From: Elusimicrobiota bacterium
GTDB lineage: Bacteria > Omnitrophota > Gorgyraeia > Zapsychrales > Fredricksoniimonadaceae
Direction of reading: 5' to 3'
Assembly: GCA_012514595.1 (NCBI GenBank)
Contig: JAAYZZ010000183.1
Coordinates: 1 to 8,849, forward strand
Length of the DNA: 8,849 nt
Shown here: piece after piece, positions 1 through 4,884 of the stretch
How positions within the stretch are numbered: the stretch's first letter is position 1
Layout: each line of letters starts with the position of its first letter
Position numbers and translations under genes: made by a program
Notes under the pieces: generated by a model
Databases searched by the model: none
Told to the model about the DNA's origin: nothing
What the model saw: the letters and a program-made list of their open reading frames with translations, nothing else

Positions 1-600
1 CTCGCTGCGGAAACGGCCCTGCAGATGGTCCGCGATCGCCCGGTCATAGCGGCTGGTGCGGTCAAAAACCTCCATCCCCAGGTTCATGAGGGTCCGGTCG
101 CCGAGGATCCCGCTGTTGGCCTCGAGCTCCTTGATGATCTCCTCATACCGCGCGGGGTTGCAGATCACGGCCACACTGCGGAAATTCTTGGCCGCGGACC
201 GGAGCATCGAAGGGCCGCCGATATCGATATTCTCGATGGCCTCCTCCAAAGAGACATTCTTCTTCTGCGTGGTCTTCTCGAACGGATAGAGATTCACGAT
301 GACCATATCGATAAGGCCGATCCCGTGCTCCTCAACCGTCTTCATATGCTCGGGATTGTCCCGCAGCGCCAAAAGCCCCCCGTGGATCTTGGGGTGCAGC
401 GTCTTCACGCGTCCGTCGAGCATTTCGGGAAAACCGGTATAATCCGAGACCTCCTGGACCTTAAGGCCGCCCTCGCGGAGCATCTTGGCGGTCCCCCCCG
501 TCGAGAGCATCTCCACCCCCAGTTTTGCGAGACGCTTGGCAAAATCCAGAAGCCCTGTCTTGTCCGATACCGAAATGAGCGCGCGCTTGACCTTGATCAT
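1..600 (-). CDS. purH: PurH, bifunctional AICAR transformylase / IMP cyclohydrolase, N-terminal part
   Basis: PurH carries out the last two steps of purine synthesis in the cytoplasm: formylation of AICAR with 10-formyl-tetrahydrofolate, then ring closure to IMP. Only the first 200 residues are in the window; there is no stop before the left edge, and the family is usually about 510-530 residues. What is present is the N-terminal MGS-like IMP cyclohydrolase domain. It has SDKTGL at residues 12-17, STGGTA at 33-38, GRVKTLHP at 63-70 (with the conserved Lys66), NLYPF at 103-107 and IDIGGPSMLRSAAKN at 125-139. The transformylase domain lies outside the window. The ATG at 598-600 gives the usual family N-terminus, but no clear Shine-Dalgarno precedes it. 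The edge of a large palindrome lies 7 nt upstream of the start. The upstream neighbour is a DJ-1-like gene with no functional link to purines. The identification is very secure. Confidence 0.96.
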   Translation of the reverse strand, partial: MIKVKRALISVSDKTGLLDFAKRLAKLGVEMLSTGGTAKMLREGGLKVQEVSDYTGFPEMLDGRVKTLHPKIHGGLLALRDNPEHMKTVEEHGIGLIDMVIVNLYPFEKTTQKKNVSLEEAIENIDIGGPSMLRSAAKNFRSVAVICNPARYEEIIKELEANSGILGDRTLMNLGMEVFDRTSRYDRAIADHLQGRFRSE

Positions 601-607
601 ACTGATC

Positions 608-724
608 TTGAAAGGTTAAAAGGTTAAAAGCTTAAAATGTTAAAAGGAGAAAGGATCAAAAGAGCTGCTCTTTCTGGCCCATTAACTATTAACTTATTGA
701 CCTTTTCCCCTATTAACCTTTCAA
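608..724. repeat. 117-bp gapless imperfect palindrome filling the purH upstream gap
   Basis: Positions i and 1332-i pair around a centre at 666. By hand count 41 of the 58 pairs are Watson-Crick, with no gaps. The ends are perfect for 12 bp (608-619 with 713-724, TTGAAAGGTTAA). The core is perfect for 7 bp on each side (659-665 with 667-673, AAAGAGC around one T). It covers 117 of the 131 nt between the DJ-1-like gene and purH, ending 7 nt short of each neighbour's stop or start codon. It is far more A+T-rich than the flanking genes. It could be an interspersed MITE- or REP-like element, or a folded purH leader in the transcript. It carries no coding frame. Confidence 0.75.
614..645. repeat. 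Four tandem 8-nt units, GGTTAAAA type
   Basis: Four consecutive octamers read GGTTAAAA, GGTTAAAA, GCTTAAAA and TGTTAAAA. A decayed fifth (GGAGAAAG) follows at 646-653. They form the left arm of the 117-bp palindrome. The right arm carries related TTAACC and TTAAC units in the opposite orientation with less regular spacing. The array may have arisen by slippage, but the mirrored right arm argues for an inverted-repeat element rather than a simple microsatellite. Confidence 0.6.
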
Positions 725-731
725 CCTCCTA

Positions 732-1241
732 TTAATTTAATTTCTTTATGATTTCTGAAACGAACCGCGGCAGATCGTCCGGCTTCCGGGCCGTGATGAG
801 CTTCCCGTCGACAACGGTCTCCTCGTCCACATATCTGGCGCCGGCCGCAATGATATCATCCTTGATGGCGGAAAAACAGGTGGCCCGCTTCCCCCGGCAG
901 CAGTCCGCGGAAACAAGCATCCATCCGCCGTGACAGATGGACGCGACCACTTTCCCGGCCGCGTTCATCTCCTTGACGAACTGAACGACTTTGGGATAAC
1001 GCCTCAAGAAGTCCGGGGCCCATCCGCCGGGAATAAGGACCCCGTCAAAGTCCGGGGCCCGGACCTGATCGATCGACCGATCGACCTTGCAGGGATAACC
1101 CTCCTTCGAGGGAAAGGTGTCCCGCGTGCCGTTCCCGACGGTCACAACATTGATCCCGGCCTCCCGAAGACGGTACAAAGGATACCAGACCTCCAGGACC
1201 TGATACGCCTCATCAACGAGGATCGCGAATGTCTTGGCCAT
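732..1241 (-). CDS. DJ-1/PfpI family protein
   Basis: A 169-residue single-domain cytoplasmic protein of the DJ-1/PfpI superfamily, whose members are described as cysteine peptidases, glyoxalases/deglycases or stress proteins. The nucleophile elbow ASICHGG (residues 100-106) supplies Cys103 and His104. Glu17, four residues before Pro21, aligns with the acidic residue that tunes the cysteine in DJ-1 (Glu18). PGGWAPD at 71-77 corresponds to the PGGRAPE segment of the PfpI peptidase as I recall it, so Asp77 stands where the peptidase has its triad Glu. Length and C-terminus (DGKLITARKPDDL at 146-158) fit the PfpI branch. The start at 1239-1241 gives a typical N-terminus, but there is no Shine-Dalgarno, and the rpsU terminator ends about a dozen nt upstream. 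Expression therefore probably needs read-through or a promoter inside rpsU. The family call is safe; the activity (protease, chaperone or aldehyde detoxification) is not decided. Confidence 0.9.
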   Translation of the reverse strand: MAKTFAILVDEAYQVLEVWYPLYRLREAGINVVTVGNGTRDTFPSKEGYPCKVDRSIDQVRAPDFDGVLIPGGWAPDFLRRYPKVVQFVKEMNAAGKVVASICHGGWMLVSADCCRGKRATCFSAIKDDIIAAGARYVDEETVVDGKLITARKPDDLPRFVSEIIKKLN

Positions 1242-1250
1242 AAATTTCTT

Positions 1251-1286
1251 GAAGAAAAAAGCCGCCCCCGATCGTCGGGGGCGGCT
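1251..1286 (-). terminator. Intrinsic terminator of rpsU
   Basis: On the minus strand, ten nt past the rpsU stop codon, a perfect 12-bp stem (1275-1286 with 1260-1271, very G+C-rich) closes a 3-nt loop. It is followed directly by TTTTTTCTTC. This is a textbook Rho-independent terminator for leftward transcription. On the plus strand the hairpin has no T tract after it, so it works in one direction only. Confidence 0.93.
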
Positions 1287-1296
1287 GGTGCAGCCG

Positions 1297-1461
1297 TTAT
1301 GAACGTCCGCCCTTGCCCTTCTTGCGCTTGCGCTCGGAAGGCTTGGAATAGAACCGGCGCTCCTTGAGCTCCACGAGGAACCCCTCGCGCTGGCACAGCT
1401 TCTTGAAGATCCGAAGGGCCTTCTCGAACCCGTGCTTATCCGTGACTCTGACCTCGACCAT
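1297..1461 (-). CDS. rpsU: 30S ribosomal protein S21
   Basis: A short frame of 54 residues beginning MVEVRVTDKHGFEKALRIF. It matches the S21 family, which starts with a VEV/VxV strand, has a central helix with FEKALRIFKKLCQREG at residues 12-27, then LKERRFYSKPSERKRKK at 32-48 and a very basic tail (GKGGRS). S21 joins the 30S platform near the 3' end of 16S rRNA and helps with mRNA engagement at initiation. The ATG at 1459-1461 is preceded by only a loose purine-rich stretch (GGCGGGTGAAG). The gene stands alone between its own promoter and terminator. In many proteobacteria rpsU is followed by dnaG and rpoD; here corA lies upstream and a DJ-1-like gene downstream. Length and sequence leave little doubt. 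Confidence 0.94.
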   Translation of the reverse strand: MVEVRVTDKHGFEKALRIFKKLCQREGFLVELKERRFYSKPSERKRKKGKGGRS

Positions 1462-1508
1462 TTTTCTTCACCCGCCTTTTCTTGGTATCTTGTTAAAAAC
1501 GTGGGGCC

Positions 1509-1536
1509 ATTATACCCGCTCTAAAGTCCCTGTCAA
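1509..1536 (-). promoter_or_regulatory. Consensus sigma70 promoter for rpsU
   Basis: On the minus strand TTGACA (1531-1536) is separated by 16 nt from TATAAT (1509-1514). Both hexamers match the sigma70 consensus exactly. Transcription would start near 1502, leaving a leader of about 40 nt before the rpsU ATG. The promoter lies in the 94-nt gap between corA and rpsU, the longest gap right of the DJ-1 gene. Confidence 0.9.
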
Positions 1537-1555
1537 CGAAGCGTCTTTCCGGCCT

Positions 1556-2473
1556 CTACCACCGCCGAAAACGCGATAGCCCGATGACCACTGCCACCGC
1601 CAGCGCCGACAATCCCGATACGAACCAGAAGGGCCAGATCGCCTCGTGCTGGGGGATCGGCAGCGGCACGTTCATGGAGAACAGGCTCACGATGAAGGTC
1701 GGGAGCATGATCGCCAGCGATATGATCGTCAGCGTCTTCATGCGGATGTTCAAATTATTGTTGATAATGGACGCCCGGGCATCCATAAGACTGGCCAGGA
1801 CCTGGGAGTAGGTGTTCGCCTGTTCATAGCACTGGCCGTTCTCGATCGTGACGTCCTCAAGGAATTCGGCCGCGTCCCCGACGATCCCCATCTTGCCCGC
1901 ATTGAGCCGAATGCGCTCAATGACCTTGCCGTTGGAGGCGATCGCGTTCAGATAATAGACAAGGCTCTTTTCGAGATTGAACATGTACAGAAGGTCCTTG
2001 TTCGTCATGGCCCGGTTGATCTCTGTCTCCAGCTCCTCCGACATCCGGTGAATGGCCATCAGATGGTCCTCAAAATGCCAGATGCTGTGAAAAATGACCT
2101 TGAGGAAGGCGTCCATCAGACAGAACATCTTGTTGAAGATGCGCCCCTCGAAGATGATGTCGTCCTGGGTGACAAGGATCAGTTTGTCGCTAAAAAGAAA
2201 AAGCCCGATCGAGGATGTCTTAAGAAGGAAGTTGTCCTTGGCCGAGAACCGCCGCGGACGCTTGACGATCGCGGCCGAATGATTGACCTCAAACTCCAGA
2301 CGCCCCAACTCGTCGGGGTCGAGCGAAGAATGCAGGGTGTGCTCATCAAGTCCCATGGTATTGATGAGGTATTGCTTTTCCTCATCCGTCAGCATGGAAT
2401 AGACAAAAACCTGGGCGGATTCTAACGAGGTCTCGATGAGCCGGCCGCTGGAAAGGGCATAGGTCCGAAGCAT
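1556..2473 (-). CDS. CorA family divalent-cation transporter with SMN in place of GMN
   Basis: A 305-residue protein of the CorA/MIT family, pentameric inner-membrane channels for Mg2+ or other divalent cations. Residues 1-245 form the cytoplasmic N-terminal domain and long stalk helix, including FNLEKSLVYYLNAIASNGK at 165-183. Two membrane segments follow, about 247-266 and 280-300, with the basic C-terminus RFRRW expected to face the cytoplasm. The signature after TM1 is normally GMN; here it reads Ser266-Met267-Asn268, followed by VPLP. The GMN loop forms the outer selectivity filter in characterised CorA proteins, so the ion carried is uncertain. The start at 2471-2473 has AAGGAGA at good distance, 16 nt after the nth stop. 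No terminator is visible after corA, so the long operon may run on into rpsU. Confidence 0.9.
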   Translation of the reverse strand: MLRTYALSSGRLIETSLESAQVFVYSMLTDEEKQYLINTMGLDEHTLHSSLDPDELGRLEFEVNHSAAIVKRPRRFSAKDNFLLKTSSIGLFLFSDKLILVTQDDIIFEGRIFNKMFCLMDAFLKVIFHSIWHFEDHLMAIHRMSEELETEINRAMTNKDLLYMFNLEKSLVYYLNAIASNGKVIERIRLNAGKMGIVGDAAEFLEDVTIENGQCYEQANTYSQVLASLMDARASIINNNLNIRMKTLTIISLAIMLPTFIVSLFSMNVPLPIPQHEAIWPFWFVSGLSALAVAVVIGLSRFRRW

Positions 2474-2489
2474 ATCTTTCTCCTTACGT

Positions 2490-3170
2490 CTATCGCGACT
2501 GCCCGACGCCCACCCGCTGACAAATCCCCCGCGCCGGACACAGGGAACATTTCGGCGATACCGGACGACAGACGTTCTGGCCCCACAGGACCAGCATCGA
2601 GTTGTAATCTCCCCAGAAACGCTTCGGCAGCCGCGCGCGCAGCGCGGTCTCTGTTTCTTCCGGGGACTTTGTCCTCACATAGCCCAAACGGTTCGAGATC
2701 CGGTGAACGTGGGTATCCACGCACATGGCGGGTTTGCCGAACCCCTCGGTCAGGACCAGGTTCGCGGTCTTGCGTCCGACCCCCTTGAGGGTCAGAAGCG
2801 ACTCCAGCGTATCCGGGACCTGCCCCGCCCACCTCTTCAGAAGGTCGCGGGAGATCCCAATGATCCGCCGGGCCTTGGTCTTGTAGAAACCGACCGGATA
2901 AATGGCCTGCTCGATCTGACGAACGGATAAATGTACCATAGCCCCGGGGGTATCGGCAAGGTGAAATAATCGCTCCGACGCCGGAAGCGTGGTCTCATCC
3001 TTGGTCCGCAGGCTCAAAAGACATGAAATGAGAACCAGATACGGATCCCGCCACTTCTTTCCGACGAGAGTAACGGAAGGGTCGGGAAGGTCCTTGACCG
3101 CACGACGGATCAGGCGGATGGCCTTCGATATCTCGTTGTCGTCCAGAAGGCCTGACGGCTTCTCTGTCAT
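2490..3170 (-). CDS. nth: Endonuclease III (base-excision DNA glycosylase / AP lyase)
   Basis: A bifunctional glycosylase and beta-lyase that removes oxidised pyrimidines from DNA. The 226-residue protein has the helix-hairpin-helix LKGVGRKTA at 128-136 with catalytic Lys134, and VDTHVHR at 151-157 with catalytic Asp152. The 18-residue spacing equals that of E. coli Nth (Lys120, Asp138). A [4Fe-4S] loop of Cys201-x6-Cys208-x2-Cys211-x5-Cys217 closes the fold. LLSLRTKDETT at 51-61 replaces the LLSAQATD seen in E. coli and resembles other Nth branches. The ATG overlaps the stop of the NAD(P)HX epimerase gene by 4 nt (ATGA), so the two are probably translationally coupled. All key residues are present, and length is near the family norm. 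Confidence 0.95.
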   Translation of the reverse strand: MTEKPSGLLDDNEISKAIRLIRRAVKDLPDPSVTLVGKKWRDPYLVLISCLLSLRTKDETTLPASERLFHLADTPGAMVHLSVRQIEQAIYPVGFYKTKARRIIGISRDLLKRWAGQVPDTLESLLTLKGVGRKTANLVLTEGFGKPAMCVDTHVHRISNRLGYVRTKSPEETETALRARLPKRFWGDYNSMLVLWGQNVCRPVSPKCSLCPARGICQRVGVGQSR

Positions 3171-3823
3171 CGGCCGTCCTTTCTTTTAAGAGGAATACCG
3201 ATATCAACAACGCGAACCTTTCCCGAGATGCGGGGACCCTCCCCTCGCAGCAATCCTGTCTTGATCGCGGTGAACGTCACGGTCACCCTCGCCTTGACCG
3301 CAGCACCCAGAATACGACCGGTGGTCGCATTGAGTCCGGATGGCACATCAACAGAAACAACGCTCCGTCCAGAGAGGTTGATCGTGCGGACCAGATCCAG
3401 CAAAGGACCGGCCAGCGGCCGCGACAGCCCCACTCCAAAGACCGCATCGATCACAAGGTCCGCCCAGGAGCACAGCGGCGCGATGCGACGAAGATCGTGC
3501 GCTACCGGGACCCTCATCTTCACAAGACTGCGATAATAACAAAGGGTATCGGGCCGAAGATCCTGTTCCGGTGCTGTCATCAGGACTTTGACAGAGAACC
3601 CCCGGGCCATAAGATGCCGGGCCGCAACAAGGCCATCCCCGCCGTTATGCCCCGGACCGCTGATGATCAGAATATTCTTCCGACGAGAACGGCCGAGAAG
3701 GGACCCCGCCGCATCCGCGACCGCTCGGCCTGCATTTTCCATGAGACAGATCGACGGGATGCCTAGCGTCTCGATCGCCCAGCGGTCGATCGCCTGGATC
3801 CGGGCTGCCGTGACCGCTCGCAT
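3167..3823 (-). CDS. nnrE: NAD(P)H-hydrate epimerase (YjeF N-terminal domain), stand-alone
   Basis: A metabolite-repair enzyme that interconverts the R and S forms of hydrated NAD(P)H so that the S-specific dehydratase can restore the cofactor. The 218 residues match the YjeF_N Rossmann-like domain. It has LMENAGRA at 27-34, the glycine-rich GPGHNGGDGLVAARH at 56-70, DAVFGVGLSRPL at 126-137, VSVDVPSGLNATTG at 156-169 and the end DIGIP at 207-211. In E. coli this domain is fused to the ADP/ATP-dependent dehydratase in a protein of about 500 residues; here the frame ends after the epimerase and nth follows with an ATGA overlap. The dehydratase must be encoded elsewhere if present. The start at 3821-3823 has AGGAGG at 3832-3837, inside the last codons of the receiver gene, which points to coupling. 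Confidence 0.93.
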   Translation of the reverse strand: MRAVTAARIQAIDRWAIETLGIPSICLMENAGRAVADAAGSLLGRSRRKNILIISGPGHNGGDGLVAARHLMARGFSVKVLMTAPEQDLRPDTLCYYRSLVKMRVPVAHDLRRIAPLCSWADLVIDAVFGVGLSRPLAGPLLDLVRTINLSGRSVVSVDVPSGLNATTGRILGAAVKARVTVTFTAIKTGLLRGEGPRISGKVRVVDIGIPLKRKDGR

Positions 3824-3826
3824 CTC

Positions 3827-4240
3827 CTAGCCCTCCTGTCGAAGCGGGATCAGGCGGGCCATCAGCGCGACCGCGGAGAGGACCTCCTCCACGCGACAGG
3901 GCTTGGAGAGATAATGGTCCGCATCGAAATCAAACCCCTTGCGATACGAGTCCAGTTCGTTCTGGGCGGAAACGATGATGACCGGCCGCCACTTCTTGTC
4001 CCAGGGGCGGTCCCGCAGATCCTTCAAAAGCGTGAATCCATCCTTCCCCGGCATATGCAGGTCCAGGATGAAAAGGTCCGGATGCTCTCTCTGGGCAAGG
4101 TCCCAAGCCTGGATCCCGTCGGCCGCAGGGACAACATCATGACCCGCCTCGCGCAATTTCTTGGCGAGAACGGACAGGATGTCCTCCTCATCATCCGCGA
4201 TCAGGATCTTGAGACGATCAGGCTGCGGCTCCGGGCTCAC
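3827..4240 (-). CDS. Single-domain response regulator (receiver only)
   Basis: A 137-residue CheY-like receiver domain with no output domain. It has the acidic pair Asp16-Asp17 in ILIADDEED, phospho-acceptor Asp60 in FILDLHMPGKDG (residues 57-68), the switch residue Ser91 in IIVSA, and Lys113 in the LSKP motif. These cover all phosphorylation residues of the family. A slightly long loop, DRPWDKKWRP at 77-86, separates alpha3 from beta4. The start is GTG (4238-4240), supported by AGGAGG 5 nt upstream. No histidine kinase or DNA-binding gene lies in the window, so partner and target are unknown; it probably acts by protein contact or in a phosphorelay. It lies 10 nt after rubrerythrin and 3 nt before the NAD(P)HX epimerase gene, suggesting co-expression with stress functions. 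Confidence 0.92.
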   Translation of the reverse strand: MSPEPQPDRLKILIADDEEDILSVLAKKLREAGHDVVPAADGIQAWDLAQREHPDLFILDLHMPGKDGFTLLKDLRDRPWDKKWRPVIIVSAQNELDSYRKGFDFDADHYLSKPCRVEEVLSAVALMARLIPLRQEG

Positions 4241-4245
4241 GAGAA

Positions 4246-4251
4246 CCTCCT
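4246..4251 (-). promoter_or_regulatory. Shine-Dalgarno deciding the GTG start of the receiver gene
   Basis: A perfect AGGAGG lies 5 nt before GTG (4238-4240). Its first A is also the last base of the rubrerythrin TGA stop (4251-4253). The site supports GTG as the start and ties translation of the receiver to that of rubrerythrin. Confidence 0.8.
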
Positions 4252-4868
4252 CAATAATTCAGGGCCCGCACCTCGAAATACGCCTTGGGATGCTGGCAGA
4301 CCGGACACACCGTCGGGGTCTGTTTCCCGACATGGACATGTCCGCACTCCCGGCAGACCCAGACGGTCTCGGAATCCTTGGCAAAGACCTTTCCGTCCTT
4401 CACGTTCGCCGCGAGCCTGCGGTAGCGCTCCTCATGTTCCTTCTCGACCTTGGCGATCATCCGGAACTGGTTCGCGATCTTGATGAACCCTTCCTTCTCG
4501 GCCACCTCCGCGAAGGCGGGATAAAGCTCGACGAACTCCTCATGCTCGCCCATCGCGGCGGCCAGGAGGTTCTCATAGGTATTGGTCACGATCCCGGCCG
4601 GATACGCCGCCTGGATCTCGACCGCCCCGCCCTCCAGGAACGCGAAAAAGACCTGGGCATGATGTTTCTCGTTATGGGCCGTCTCCTCGAAGATGGCCGC
4701 GATCTGCTCATACCCTTCCTCCCGGGCACACTCGGCGAACATGTGATACCGGTTGCGCGCCTGGGACTCCCCGGCGAAAGCCTTGAGAAGGTTCTTCTCG
4801 GTCTCTGTCCCCTTGATGGACTTGCCTGCCCTGTAGCTCGCGAAACGCGCCCTCAATTCTGCCTTCAT
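4251..4868 (-). CDS. rbr: Rubrerythrin
   Basis: A cytoplasmic non-haem iron peroxidase that reduces H2O2 in anaerobes and microaerophiles, taking electrons from rubredoxin-type carriers. The 205-residue protein has a ferritin-like four-helix domain with diiron ligand motifs: Glu34 in AGESQARNRY, Glu67-x2-His70 in NEKHH, Glu108-x2-Glu111 in GEHEEF and Glu142-x2-His145 in VEKEHE. A C-terminal rubredoxin domain follows, with Cys172-x2-Cys175 and Cys188-x2-Cys191 holding one Fe(SCys)4 centre. The order is that of classical rubrerythrin. The frame stays open upstream to an ATG at 4953-4955, but that would overlap era. The ATG at 4866-4868 has a good GGAGGT and gives the usual N-terminus, so I prefer it. 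It sits 16 nt after era and 10 nt before the receiver gene. Confidence 0.95.
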   Translation of the reverse strand: MKAELRARFASYRAGKSIKGTETEKNLLKAFAGESQARNRYHMFAECAREEGYEQIAAIFEETAHNEKHHAQVFFAFLEGGAVEIQAAYPAGIVTNTYENLLAAAMGEHEEFVELYPAFAEVAEKEGFIKIANQFRMIAKVEKEHEERYRRLAANVKDGKVFAKDSETVWVCRECGHVHVGKQTPTVCPVCQHPKAYFEVRALNY

Positions 4869-4873
4869 GATCG

Positions 4874-4879
4874 ACCTCC
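4874..4879 (-). promoter_or_regulatory. Shine-Dalgarno deciding the rubrerythrin start
   Basis: GGAGGT sits 5 nt upstream of the ATG at 4866-4868, in the 16-nt gap after the era stop. It favours this start over the in-frame ATG at 4953-4955, which would extend into era. Confidence 0.8.
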
Positions 4880-4884
4880 GTGAT

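Noticed and set aside
25..627. A 200-codon plus-strand frame opposite purH
   Set aside because: Antisense to a textbook PurH N-terminal domain; no motif seen.
614..653. The octamer repeats as a CRISPR-like or iteron array
   Set aside because: Units are contiguous with no spacers and decay after four copies. They form one arm of an inverted repeat, and no cas or rep gene is nearby.
659..673. The core AAAGAGC palindrome as an intrinsic terminator for the DJ-1-like gene
   Set aside because: The workable stem is only about six A+T-rich pairs, and the following minus-strand sequence is not a clean T run, so it is better explained as the centre of the 117-bp palindrome.
601..731. Possible sigma70 promoters for purH in the A+T-rich gap
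   Set aside because: Several TTGAAA- or TTGATC-like boxes occur, but none has a convincing -10 at 16-18 nt. The base composition and repeats produce such matches by chance.
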